Made by a program: the position numbers and the translations under genes | From: Nitrospirota bacterium | GTDB taxonomy: Bacteria; Nitrospirota; Thermodesulfovibrionia; Thermodesulfovibrionales; UBA9159 | Direction: 5' to 3' | NCBI GenBank assembly: GCA_023475105.1 | Contig: JAMCWJ010000095.1 | Location: forward strand, 1-60,032 | DNA length: 60,032 nt | In this document: piece by piece, positions 8,668-15,826 of the stretch | Position numbering within the stretch: position 1 is the stretch's first letter | Layout of the letters: every line of letters starts with the position of its first letter | The notes under the pieces: generated by a model | The model's input: only the letters and a program-made list of their open reading frames with translations | Databases searched by the model: none | What the model was told of the DNA's origin: nothing

Positions 8668-8853
8668 GTGTATATGGTCTCTGTAGATGGAGGAAAGTGC
8701 GAAGGCTGCGAGGAGTGCGTGAACGTATGTCCTCAGGGAGTGTTCCAGATGGCTGAGAGCAAATCAGACCCTTTCCAGACCGCGGAGTGCGTATTCTGCG
8801 AGAGCTGTATTGGTGTGTGCCCCTCAAGTGCCATAACGATAAGAGAGATGTAG
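8668..8853 (+). CDS. Small 2[4Fe-4S] ferredoxin
   Basis: A 61-residue ferredoxin with two cluster motifs, CEGCEECVNVCP (about residues 11-22) and CVFCESCIGVCP (about 41-52). A near-perfect anti-SD match (GAGGAGGTGATT, 8651-8662) lies 7 bases before the GTG at 8668; an in-frame ATG at 8674 is an alternative. It is monocistronic, between the frame-broken uspA and a bidirectional terminator. It probably supplies low-potential electrons, but its partner is not evident. Confidence 0.92.
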   Translation: MYMVSVDGGKCEGCEECVNVCPQGVFQMAESKSDPFQTAECVFCESCIGVCPSSAITIREM

Positions 8854-8869
8854 AGAACAAGGAACACCG

Positions 8870-8912
8870 CGCACAAAAAAAGGGATGCAGATCTGCATCC
8901 CTTTTTTTGCGC
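8870..8912. terminator. Bidirectional terminator between ferredoxin and tusA
   Basis: A long perfect palindrome: A7 followed by GGGATGCAGATCTGCATCCC and T7 (8875-8908), extended by GCGC arms. It gives a strong hairpin with a T-run on both strands, so it can end both the ferredoxin transcript and the convergent tus/dsrE operon. Confidence 0.92.
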
Positions 8913-8933
8913 GCACTCCGGGACAACCGGCTC

Positions 8934-9185
8934 TTACGGTTTCCGTATATAGAGCTCCCAGTAGCCCTTGTCTTCCAGCTTTACGGACTCGAACTTGAAT
9001 CCCTGCTTCTCCGCAAACCTCGGAATCGAATCCTCTGCCGAGGCCGGTGCGTCGCAGAGGATCTTAAGCAATGAGCCGCCCGCCATTTTCTCAAGGGCCT
9101 TTTTCGTCAATACCAGAGGGTAAGGACATACCCTCCCCAGGACGTCAAGCGTCTCTGTCGGTGCCATGCTGCTCAGTTCTCCCAT
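8934..9185 (-). CDS. tusA: TusA-family sulfur carrier
   Basis: An 83-residue SirA/TusA-like protein with the defining Cys in GRVCPYPLVLTKKAL (CPxP helix). TusA carries persulfide sulfur between proteins. It is last in a minus-strand operon after dsrH-, dsrE- and dsrF-like genes, 10 bases downstream of the dsrF-like stop. In organisms with Dsr this set moves sulfur toward or away from DsrC. Here it lies only 0.9 kb from dsrP. Confidence 0.9.
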   Translation of the reverse strand: MGELSSMAPTETLDVLGRVCPYPLVLTKKALEKMAGGSLLKILCDAPASAEDSIPRFAEKQGFKFESVKLEDKGYWELYIRKP

Positions 9186-9195
9186 ACTTTCCTCC

Positions 9196-9609
9196 TTAAA
9201 AGAACATGAGATGGTTTGCTGATTCCATCTCTTTCATAATCTCGCTGAACGGTACGATGTTCGCTTTGGTCTCGCCGCCTATATCCTCTGCATCCATTAT
9301 GAGGGAATCCTCGGAAAGACTGAATTTGCCTATGTCTTCCTTGCAGATAAGGACCTTCAGGTCAAGAAGCAATGAGTTCTTCAGGTGCTGCTCCAAGCTC
9401 GTTACCCCGTACGCGTTCATCGCCTTCTGATCCTTCAGACAGTTTAGCACACCATCTCCGATGAATGCCAGAACAGGCTCGACATTGTCCCCGTCTTCGA
9501 GGTATATCTCAACGGTCTGGCTTGCGATGGCGTGAGTCAATGCAAGTCTCGACGCCTCGGTTTTATAGGGAAGGCTTTTTACTATGAAAGCAATTTTCTT
9601 GATCGCCAT
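9196..9609 (-). CDS. DsrF/TusC-like protein
   Basis: A 137-residue DsrE/F-fold protein with the family signature AFIGDGVLN and a Cys in KVLICKED. TusC/DsrF is the non-catalytic partner in the DsrEFH/TusBCD sulfur-transfer hexamer. I prefer the ATG at 9609, with AGGAGG seven bases away, over the GTG at 9618, which lies within the ribosome site. It is separated by a single base from the dsrE-like gene upstream, so coupling is likely. Confidence 0.8.
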   Translation of the reverse strand: MAIKKIAFIVKSLPYKTEASRLALTHAIASQTVEIYLEDGDNVEPVLAFIGDGVLNCLKDQKAMNAYGVTSLEQHLKNSLLLDLKVLICKEDIGKFSLSEDSLIMDAEDIGGETKANIVPFSEIMKEMESANHLMFF

Positions 9610-9610
9610 A

Positions 9611-9973
9611 TTAATCACCTCCTATGTGCAGGACCCTGTCGGCGCTGAAGCCGCTCGCGAGATACCAGTCCATGCTGTGACGCTGGAAGCCTTCCATCGT
9701 ATCTTCCTTATGGTATCCTCTTGCCTCCGCGCACGCCTCACATGCCGTGGCCTGGAAATTGCCGGTCTTCATGAGCTCCTGAAGCGTCTTCTGAAGAGCC
9801 GAATAGTCTTTGAACGCGCGCTGCTCCTTTTTCGAGAGCATCGTCGCATTTCCCGAAACCCAGAAGTCCACGCTGTGTCCCTTTTTTACTGCGGCATCAG
9901 CCAGTTTCACCGCAAAATCGAGGGACAGAGAACCCACGAGCGAAGAAAAAACGCCGATCGTCAGTTTAGCCAT
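9611..9973 (-). CDS. dsrE: DsrE/TusD-like sulfurtransferase
   Basis: 120 residues, DsrE fold: IGVFSSLVGS start, hydrophobic strands, and the TACEACAEARGY segment that matches the active-site Cys region of TusD/DsrE. It accepts sulfur (for example from TusA) and hands it on to DsrC/TusE. It is the second gene of a four-gene minus-strand operon. A cautious alternative is a generic DsrE-family protein with another sulfur partner. Confidence 0.83.
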   Translation of the reverse strand: MAKLTIGVFSSLVGSLSLDFAVKLADAAVKKGHSVDFWVSGNATMLSKKEQRAFKDYSALQKTLQELMKTGNFQATACEACAEARGYHKEDTMEGFQRHSMDWYLASGFSADRVLHIGGD

Positions 9974-9982
9974 TATAACCCC

Positions 9983-10276
9983 CTATATCCATATGACTTT
10001 CTCGTATTCCCCGAATATCAGATCTACGAGATCATTGTAAGTTATCGATTTGACCCTGCCGTCTATCTCGTTCTCCAGCCCTCTGGTCTGTATATCCTCC
10101 AAGAGCGCATAGAGATGGGGAGATTTTTCGAGCACCGGAGACGTTTTGCCGTTTTCTTTTACCTTCGCGTGATAGACCCCGTTGCTGACGAGTATGATCC
10201 CGAGGGTATCAGCCGTGAGCCTTAATAAGGTGTCTTCCATATTCCTGTAGTCGCTGACAAGGACACCCAATTTCAT
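9983..10276 (-). CDS. DsrH/TusB-like protein
   Basis: A 97-residue TusB/DsrH-family protein. The LYALLEDIQTRGL segment, the Y-N-D-L-V-D-L-I stretch and the terminal VIWI all fit the family. AGGAGG lies six bases before the ATG at 10276; the preceding TTG is less likely. It is first in the operon, so the promoter should lie in the AT-rich interval 10290-10390 shared with the divergent hydrolase gene. Confidence 0.78.
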   Translation of the reverse strand: MKLGVLVSDYRNMEDTLLRLTADTLGIILVSNGVYHAKVKENGKTSPVLEKSPHLYALLEDIQTRGLENEIDGRVKSITYNDLVDLIFGEYEKVIWI

Positions 10277-10392
10277 CAAACACCTCCTGGGAATAGATTT
10301 TGTGGGAATTCAATTTTATATCACTTGCGCGGACTAATTGTAAATAAAAAATCCTTTATAAATTCATTAATATTTGTTATAACTTTTGGGAG

Positions 10393-11400
10393 ATGGAAGC
10401 GCGCGTAACAATGATGCAGGGGGACAGGAGCAGGCCCGCTGTACTCTTCATTCATGGACTGGGCATGGACGGACGCGTGTGGACGTGTCCCGAAGAGTCA
10501 CAAGTGCTCGGCGGAAAGTTTCCTCTCGGCATATTGGTGTCGGGAAAGCCCGGGGAGCAGGTTTTGAACAGAGCCAACGAAAAGAGGGCGAAGGGCTACT
10601 TCTTCGGCGAATCGCCGGGTAACCTGAGCACGCTCTTCCATTGTCTCGGTGAACAGGGTTATACGGTAATTGCATGGAGCCAGAAAAGGCCTGCGGCTGA
10701 AACCGCGGCAGCCGTCTCCGAACTGAAGGAGATACTTTCGAAATACGAAGAACAGTGCAGGTCCGGGGTAATACTCGTCGGACACAGCAGAGGAGGTCTC
10801 GTCGGCCGGGCCCACCTGGCGGGGGGTGATAGGAAAATAAGGGCTCTCGTGACCCTGGCGACTCCCCACAGGGGGAGCAGAATGGCCCAATGGGCAGAGC
10901 ACATGCGACCTCTGATCGCCCTTATCAATCCCCTTCTCCCTGATAGCGAAAAGGGAACGGCAGCCTATGCCGCGAAGAGGGTCCTTGGTTTCCTCAGCAG
11001 CAGGGCGGTCAGGGAACTTCTTCCCGACTCGCGTTTCTTTGCCTCGCTTCACGATGCTCCGAGAAAAGGTGTGCACTACCTTTCTTTCGGAGGAAACGAC
11101 CCGACCCTCTTTTCGATCTACAGGAAAGTAATCGAACGGGTCCAAAGAGAGGGCCGGGAGCTCCTTATCGTGAAGGCAAGAAAGGTCTTTTCCTTCCCGG
11201 ATATCCTCGAGAAAATAGTCCCTGAAAGTCTTTTCCCCGATGAGATGAAGCATGGCAGGGGGGATGGACTTGTTTCCGTCGAGAGTGCGCGCCTGCCGTG
11301 GGCCGACGAACACTGCGACATCGGTGTAAACCACGCGGGGATACTCTTTGATGAAGGAGTAAACCTGAAGGTGACGGAGATGTTGAATGCATTGAGGTGA
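10393..11400 (+). CDS. Alpha/beta-hydrolase, lipase/esterase-like
   Basis: 335 residues. An N-terminal VLFIHGLGMDGRVW oxyanion strand and the nucleophile elbow VGHSRGGL (Ser about residue 133) are followed by VTLATPHRGSRMA, the pattern of PGAP1/lipase-like hydrolases. A late VNHAGIL histidine completes the triad, with HGRGDGLV before it. There is no signal peptide, so it is probably cytoplasmic. The substrate is unknown. The start is uncertain: GGGAG abuts the ATG at 10393, and paired ATGs at 10411 are alternatives. It is divergent from the tus/dsrE operon. Confidence 0.8.
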   Translation: MEARVTMMQGDRSRPAVLFIHGLGMDGRVWTCPEESQVLGGKFPLGILVSGKPGEQVLNRANEKRAKGYFFGESPGNLSTLFHCLGEQGYTVIAWSQKRPAAETAAAVSELKEILSKYEEQCRSGVILVGHSRGGLVGRAHLAGGDRKIRALVTLATPHRGSRMAQWAEHMRPLIALINPLLPDSEKGTAAYAAKRVLGFLSSRAVRELLPDSRFFASLHDAPRKGVHYLSFGGNDPTLFSIYRKVIERVQREGRELLIVKARKVFSFPDILEKIVPESLFPDEMKHGRGDGLVSVESARLPWADEHCDIGVNHAGILFDEGVNLKVTEMLNALR

Positions 11401-11454
11401 GTGAGCACTCGTCACCGGAGCGAATATCATATATAATGGGAAAAAGAGAACGTT

Positions 11455-11757
11455 GTGCGAGGAGGTCTGAATATGCTGTCGAAAATACCGTTCGATCTTG
11501 AAAGGATAAAGAAGAAGGATGTCGACAGGGAGATACTGAGGGGGGGAATCATCGCTGAACTTGATGCGATAAATCTTTATGAGCAGATGGCGGCAATGAC
11601 CCAGAACAGCGCCATACGAAGAATCCTCCTGGAGATTGCACGAGAGGAAAAGACGCATGTGGGGGAGTTCCAGGCCTTGCTGCTCAGGGAGGACAAAGAG
11701 CAGGAAAGGGAATTAAGAAGAGGGGGGGAAGAGGCAAAAGGGCTTACCGGTATCTGA
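11455..11757 (+). CDS. Encapsulin-cargo-like ferritin-like protein (FLP)
   Basis: A 100-residue ferritin-like demi-domain: IIAELDAINLYEQMA (Glu ligand helix) and REEKTHVGEFQALLL (ExxH helix). By recall it closely resembles the FLP domain fused to the N-terminus of the Pyrococcus furiosus encapsulin, including the C-terminal LTGI. Here the gene stops right after that LTGI, so it is a stand-alone cargo type. Such proteins oxidise Fe(II) inside encapsulin shells. The likely internal start is the ATG at 11473 (MLSKIP); GGAGG just before it supports that. No shell gene is in the window. Confidence 0.75.
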   Translation: MRGGLNMLSKIPFDLERIKKKDVDREILRGGIIAELDAINLYEQMAAMTQNSAIRRILLEIAREEKTHVGEFQALLLREDKEQERELRRGGEEAKGLTGI

Positions 11758-11822
11758 CCTGGGCTCCGGCTTGTCGCAGCGGAGGCCCGGTTTCCCGGCA
11801 GGAGGTTCAGAGACGACTCATC

Positions 11823-11960
11823 GTGTTGAACAGGGCGGTGCATCTTGAAGCCTTTGCGCGGATGCAGAAGAAAATGGCTACGCACGCATCCCAGGTTTCG
11901 CGGAGGCCTGTTACAATAGAGGCTGCGTATTTGCAGGACGCGCTCAAGGAGGATTTATGA
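11823..11960 (+). CDS. Possible small protein overlapping the fprA start
   Basis: A 45-codon frame that may start at the GTG at 11823, about 18 bases after GGAGG (11801), and that stops inside the fprA ATG (ATGA overlap). The predicted peptide is amphipathic-helical (HLEAFARMQKK, AAYLQDALKEDL). The frame is open from further upstream, back to within the FLP gene. It resembles no family I recognise; it could be a translation-coupling leader for fprA or a remnant of a longer gene. Confidence 0.3.
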   Translation: MLNRAVHLEAFARMQKKMATHASQVSRRPVTIEAAYLQDALKEDL

Positions 11961-13171
11961 AAGCGGTTGAACTGAAAAACGGTGTACACTGGGTCGGTGC
12001 AATAGACTGGGCGGTGAGGGATTTCCACGGCTACGCGACTCCGCGCGGCACTACCTACAACAACTATCTTGTCATGGACGATGAGATCACGCTGGTCGAC
12101 ACCGTCAAGTACGACTTTTCCGATATCACGATCAAGAACATCAAAAGCGTTGTCGATCCGTCACGGATACGAAACGTCGTGATAAACCACATCGAAAATG
12201 ATCATGCTACGAGTCTCGATAAGATCATGGAACTCGCGCCCGGGGCCACTATTTATATCAGTGAGAAAGGCAGGACGGGGTTGGGAAGATTCTTTGATAC
12301 GTCGCGGTGGACTCTCAAGGTGGTGAAGACAGGGGATACCCTGTCGATAGGAAAGAGGACCCTCCTCTTCGTCGAGACGCCGATGGTCCATTGGCCTGAT
12401 TCGATGATGACTTACATAAAAGAGGAGAAGATTCTTCTGAGCCAGGACGGATTCGGACAGCACATCGCATCTGCCGTGAGATTTGACGACGAATTCGTGA
12501 CGTGCGAGTCTCTGTCGGAACTGGAGGACGCGGTTGTCGATTACTACGCGAATATTCTCATGCCCTTCGGACAACTGATAAAGGCGAAGGCCGCGGAGAT
12601 AGAGAAGTTGGGACTCGAAATAGAGATGATCGCGCCCGACCACGGAATAATCTGGAGGGCTGATCCCGGGAAAGTACTGCGGATGTATCGTGAGATGGCG
12701 AACGGCAAGGCGGCCCTGAGCGTTCCGATCATTTACGACACGATGTGGCAGAGCACGGAAAAGATGTCCCTGCCGATCATGCAGGGGATAAAGGATGAGG
12801 GAGTTGAGTGCAAGGTCATCAAGCTCAGGGCTTCGCCGATGAGCATTGCCATTAAGGAATTCTGGAAGTCGCGCGGCTGCCTCGTGGGGACACCCACTCT
12901 GAATAATATCATGTATCCGACCGTTGCGGAATTCCTGACCCACCTCAGAGGCCTCAGACCGAAGAACAGGGTGATGGGGGCCTTCGGCAGCTTCGGGTGG
13001 GGGGGAGGCGCCGTCAAGGAGGCCTATGAAGAGTTCAAGAGGATGGGCCTTGAAACGTTTGAGCCGGGACTGCAGATCTTGTTCAGACCTTCTCTCGAGG
13101 ACGAGACAACCTGCTACGATTTCGGGAGGGCTTTTGCGAAGAAAGTGAAAGAATATCATGCCCGGTTCTGA
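11957..13171 (+). CDS. fprA: Flavodiiron protein (A-type flavoprotein)
   Basis: 404 residues: an N-terminal metallo-beta-lactamase-like di-iron domain and a C-terminal flavodoxin domain. The iron ligands HIENDH (about residue 76), later His and Asp residues (APDHGIIW), and the FMN loop YDTMWQSTEKM (about 260) are visible. The enzyme reduces O2 to water and/or NO to N2O in the cytoplasm, using rubredoxin as donor. It is followed by a decayed rubredoxin and by rubrerythrin, an oxidative-stress island. GGAGG lies 5-10 bases upstream of the ATG. Confidence 0.95.
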   Translation: MKAVELKNGVHWVGAIDWAVRDFHGYATPRGTTYNNYLVMDDEITLVDTVKYDFSDITIKNIKSVVDPSRIRNVVINHIENDHATSLDKIMELAPGATIYISEKGRTGLGRFFDTSRWTLKVVKTGDTLSIGKRTLLFVETPMVHWPDSMMTYIKEEKILLSQDGFGQHIASAVRFDDEFVTCESLSELEDAVVDYYANILMPFGQLIKAKAAEIEKLGLEIEMIAPDHGIIWRADPGKVLRMYREMANGKAALSVPIIYDTMWQSTEKMSLPIMQGIKDEGVECKVIKLRASPMSIAIKEFWKSRGCLVGTPTLNNIMYPTVAEFLTHLRGLRPKNRVMGAFGSFGWGGGAVKEAYEEFKRMGLETFEPGLQILFRPSLEDETTCYDFGRAFAKKVKEYHARF

Positions 13172-13179
13172 GAGGAAAG

Positions 13180-13320
13180 GAGCCGGAGATATGGAGATAC
13201 ACTTCGTGCTGGTATGAATACGATGAGGCTGCCGAGGGAACTCCTTTTGAGCAGCTTTCTGAGGACTGGGCGAGCCCGGTCTGCAACGCGCCGAAGAATG
13301 CCTTTGAAAAGTCGGCGTAA
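13180..13320 (+). pseudogene. Degenerate rubredoxin
   Basis: The frame read from TGG at 13192 gives WRYTSCWYEYDEAAEGTPF, then DWASPVCNAPKNAFEKSA and TAA at 13318. This is unmistakably rubredoxin-like. Two of the four iron-binding cysteines are lost: the first Cys is Tyr (TAC), and the third is Ser (AGC). Each is one base from TGC. No ATG, GTG or TTG opens the frame near a ribosome site; the local ATG at 13190 is out of frame. It lies exactly where the FprA electron donor is expected, between fprA and rubrerythrin. I call it a pseudogene. Confidence 0.75.
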
Positions 13321-13329
13321 GGAGGGACC

Positions 13330-13824
13330 ATGATCAAGACGGAAACGAATCTGGGAGAGGCCTTTGCCGGAGAATCCCAGGCAAACAGGAAGTATCTTGC
13401 CTTTTCGAAAAAGGCGGAAGCAGAGGGATACAGACAGATCGCGAAGCTGTTCAGGGCAGCTGCTGAGGCGGAGACGATCCATGCACATAATCATCTGCGG
13501 GAGCTGAAAGGAGTAAAGGGGACGAAGGAGAATCTCGAGGAGGCGATTCACGGTGAATCATACGAATTCCAGAAGATGTATCCCCGCATGATGGAGGATG
13601 CGAAGGCAGAGGGGATTGCCGGCGCCCTGAGGTCTTTCACCTTTGCCAATGAGGTCGAGAAGATCCATGCCGCCCTGTACCGGAAGGCCCTCGAGAATAT
13701 GGGATCGAACGCCGAGACAGATTATTTTATTTGCAATGTCTGCGGGTACACGGCGGAAGGGGAAGCGCCTGACGAATGTCCCGTCTGCAAAGCGAAGAAG
13801 GCGGCCTTCCGGAAAATCGACTGA
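13330..13824 (+). CDS. rbr: Rubrerythrin
   Basis: 164 residues: a ferritin-like di-iron domain (FAGESQANRKY, AEAETIHAHNH, IHGESYEF, FANEVEKIHAALY) and a C-terminal rubredoxin-like domain with two Cys pairs, CNVC and CPVC. It reduces hydrogen peroxide in anaerobes. GGAGGG precedes the ATG. The stop overlaps the next start by one base (TGATG), so it is co-translated with the flavoprotein. Confidence 0.96.
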   Translation: MIKTETNLGEAFAGESQANRKYLAFSKKAEAEGYRQIAKLFRAAAEAETIHAHNHLRELKGVKGTKENLEEAIHGESYEFQKMYPRMMEDAKAEGIAGALRSFTFANEVEKIHAALYRKALENMGSNAETDYFICNVCGYTAEGEAPDECPVCKAKKAAFRKID

Positions 13825-14399
13825 TGAAGGTTGCTGCCTTTCTTGGCAGTCCCCGGGTCGGAGGAAACACCGAACTTCTCCTCCGCGAGTCCCTGAGGGC
13901 CGTGGAGGAGGCGAAGCACCAGAGTGAGTTTTTCCGGCTCAACGACATGGATATCAGACCCTGCCAAAACTGCGGAGGCTGCGATGAAACGGGGGTATGC
14001 GTTATTGAAGACGCCATGGAGGATGTCTCCCGCGCGATACGGGGTGCAGACAGGGTCATCCTCGCCTCCCCGATATTCTTCTTCGGCCTTTCCGCCCAAG
14101 CGAAGATCATGATCGACCGGTGCCAGGCCTTCTGGTGCGAAAAGTATCTCCTGAAAAGAGCGATCTTTCCGGGCCCCTTTGGCAGGAGAGGGCTTTTGCT
14201 TCTCGTGGGAGGCATGAAAAAGGAGATCGGCATCCGGTGCTCCGAGACGACCGCGAAGGCTTTTTTCCGGACCGTCAGCGTGCCCGAGCACGAGACGCTG
14301 GGTTTTCTCGGGGTGGATGCAAAGGGTGTGATTCGCGAGCATCCTTCCGCGCTTGCCGATGCATACCGTGCGGGGAAGGCGCTCGTGGAAGTCTCCTGA
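13824..14399 (+). CDS. Iron-sulfur flavoprotein / NADPH-dependent FMN reductase family
   Basis: 191 residues, flavodoxin-like. The SPRVGGNTELLL phosphate loop is followed by a compact cluster motif CQNCGGCDETGVC (about residues 48-60), as in archaeal-type Isf, then ASPIFFFGLSAQAK. It probably shuttles electrons in the O2/H2O2 defence chain with rubrerythrin. The start is the ATG at 13824 because of the TGATG overlap; a longer in-frame start at 13776 would lie in rbr. Confidence 0.85.
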   Translation: MKVAAFLGSPRVGGNTELLLRESLRAVEEAKHQSEFFRLNDMDIRPCQNCGGCDETGVCVIEDAMEDVSRAIRGADRVILASPIFFFGLSAQAKIMIDRCQAFWCEKYLLKRAIFPGPFGRRGLLLLVGGMKKEIGIRCSETTAKAFFRTVSVPEHETLGFLGVDAKGVIREHPSALADAYRAGKALVEVS

Positions 14400-14471
14400 A
14401 AGGAGCCGAGGACTCCGCGTTCCCGGGACAAAACGTCCTTCTGCCTGACTGCTTCGTTCGGTCGGGGCGAG

Positions 14472-14501
14472 TTTACAAAGAAGCATATTTTATGGTATAA
14501 A
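14472..14501 (+). promoter_or_regulatory. Sigma-70 promoter for the tRNA pair
   Basis: TTTACA (14472-14477), an 18-base spacer, then TATAAA (14496-14501), about 45 bases ahead of the first tRNA. Confidence 0.65.
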
Positions 14502-14554
14502 ACAGGGTTATATCCGGCGGAAAGACGGTTCCCTCATTCCCGCTGTTCGCGATT

Positions 14555-14628
14555 TGGGGAGTCGTCCAATGGCAGGACGGCAGACTCTGGATCTGCTTAT
14601 AGGGGTTCGAATCCTCTCTCCCCAGCCA
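14555..14628 (+). tRNA. tRNA-Gln (anticodon CUG)
   Basis: A full cloverleaf: acceptor TGGGGAG/CTCCCCA, anticodon stem GCAGA/TCTGC with loop CTCTGGA (anticodon CTG), T-loop TTCGAAT, and encoded CCA at 14626-14628. It is followed after 3 bases by tRNA-Glu. Confidence 0.93.
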
Positions 14629-14631
14629 GCC

Positions 14632-14707
14632 GGTCCCATCGTCTAGAGGCCTAGGACGTGGCCCTCTCAAGGCTAAAACACGGGTTCGAATCCCGTTGGG
14701 ACCGCCA
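14632..14707 (+). tRNA. tRNA-Glu (anticodon CUC)
   Basis: Acceptor GGTCCCA pairs with TGGGACC, the anticodon loop CTCTCAA gives CTC, the T-loop is TTCGAAT, and CCA is encoded at 14705-14707. It is co-transcribed with tRNA-Gln. Confidence 0.93.
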
Positions 14708-15061
14708 AAAGACAACACCGCATGTCCGCGCCCACGTCTTATTCCCGGCCTGAGGGAAGCCATTCTCGTTTTCTGCGGGGAGGTATTTCCTCCCTGCAAG
14801 AAACAGCCTCTGGCGTCAACCCTGTTCTCGATGTCCGGTATATCACGACGGGAGTCCACGCCCGTAGGGTGTCGCATGACCGGGGCCCGTCTGTGCGAAC
14901 CGCATGCCTCTCGCAGCGCTGCGGATTCCGCCTTGCAGGGTATTCCCCGCCAGGGAAACGCGCATTGTGAATGATTGTTTCAAAGCTGGAACAGTCGTTC
15001 ACGATTCTACATCGTTTACAAAAAAGCACCATTTGTTGTGCAATTCGATTATCGTTCACAA
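14708..15061. other. Gene-free stretch with three TCGTTYAC repeats
   Basis: No convincing coding frame lies between tRNA-Glu and 15137. From about 14960 it becomes AT-rich and holds three direct copies of TCGTTYACRA (14995-15004, 15012-15021, 15052-15061), plus an inverted relative near 14965 (TTGTGAATGAT). They sit just upstream of the promoter for the wHTH gene and look like an operator array, possibly autoregulatory. The GC-rich first 250 bases show nothing I recognise. Confidence 0.45.
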
Positions 15062-15096
15062 ACATGCATTATCTGTTCTACGAAGTGATTTTTTTG

Positions 15097-15125
15097 TTGA
15101 CAAATTACGTTTTTTTGTATATAAC
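15097..15125 (+). promoter_or_regulatory. Strong sigma-70 promoter, near-leaderless
   Basis: TTGACA (15097-15102), exactly 17 bases, then TATAAC (15120-15125). The predicted start site near 15132 leaves only about five bases before the ATG at 15137. Confidence 0.75.
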
Positions 15126-15136
15126 TATTAACAGGA

Positions 15137-15688
15137 ATGAAAATGCTGAAGAGTTTATTCTCATCGTCGATACGAGCGGATGTCCTCTCGCTGCTTCTCA
15201 ACAGTCCCGATGAGCGATTCTATGTCCGCGAAATAGCCAAGCTGCTCAGAAAAAACCCGTCAGGAGTAAAACGCGAACTCGACAACCTCGAAAAGATGGG
15301 CATTGTGGTGAGCGAAAAGATTGCCAACCTCAAATACTTCCAGGCAGACAAAGACTCACCTCTCTTCTCGGAGCTCAAGAATCTCGTTACCAAATCCCTT
15401 GGCCTCCCCGGTGCGATTAAGGCTGTCATCAGGGCATCGGGGGCGAAGGCTGCATTTATCTATGGACCCTATGCCGAAGGTGAAGATGTGGATACCGTTG
15501 ATCTGTTTGTTATCGATGCCTCGCCGACAGTGCTGAAGGGGCTCAAGGATTTGGAAAGAAAGTTCAACCAGAAGATAAACTGTACCTTGATGGACGAGGC
15601 GGAGTATAAATCCAAACGGAAGAAAAAGGATGCCGCGTTGAAAAGGCTTCTTTCGGGAAGGCGGATTTCGCTTATCGGAAGGATTTAG
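15137..15688 (+). CDS. Winged-helix protein with degenerate nucleotidyltransferase domain
   Basis: 183 residues. The N-terminal ArsR/MarR-like winged helix (about 1-70) has a recognition helix in LLRKNPSGVKRELDNLEKMGI. The C-terminal half has a minimal nucleotidyltransferase-like core: FIYGPYAEGE in place of GSxAxGE, and VDTVDLFVI in place of SDIDLxVI. The first catalytic Asp is replaced by Thr, so transferase activity is doubtful and a regulatory role more likely. A second ATG at 15143 is possible. Candidate operators upstream suggest autoregulation. Confidence 0.75.
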   Translation: MKMLKSLFSSSIRADVLSLLLNSPDERFYVREIAKLLRKNPSGVKRELDNLEKMGIVVSEKIANLKYFQADKDSPLFSELKNLVTKSLGLPGAIKAVIRASGAKAAFIYGPYAEGEDVDTVDLFVIDASPTVLKGLKDLERKFNQKINCTLMDEAEYKSKRKKKDAALKRLLSGRRISLIGRI

Positions 15689-15730
15689 TGCGACCTTCCC
15701 CGATTTTTTCGGGGACAGAAAGGGGGTGAA

Positions 15731-15808
15731 ATGATGGCAACAAAGAAGGCAGCTGCAAAGAAACCGGCAGCAAAGAAGACAGCGAAGAAGACCGCAAAGA
15801 AGAAATAA
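15731..15808 (+). CDS. Lys/Ala-rich histone-H1-like micro-protein
   Basis: A 25-codon gene, ATGATG start after GGGGGTG, ending TAA at 15808. Apart from the starting Met residues, Thr and one Pro it is made only of Lys and Ala (repeats of AAKK and TAKK). That resembles the tails of bacterial histone-H1-like proteins that bind DNA non-specifically. A stem-loop (CCCCGA/TCGGGG, 15698-15714) lies before it and a strong terminator after it, so it appears to be a real transcription unit end. Confidence 0.6.
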   Translation: MMATKKAAAKKPAAKKTAKKTAKKK

Positions 15809-15826
15809 GAAAAGTCTTGGGGACTC

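Noticed and set aside
8668-10276. YTD-type (YedE-TusA-DsrE) disproportionation cluster
   Set aside because: TusA and DsrE are present but no YedE-like membrane transporter lies nearby, so the label does not fit.
11758-11956. Remnant of an encapsulin shell gene following the ferritin-like protein
   Set aside because: None of the three frames gives recognisable encapsulin segments, and the space is too short.
14473-14877. Minus-strand frame of 134 codons across the tRNAs
   Set aside because: It runs antisense through both tRNA genes and has no ribosome site or recognisable protein features.
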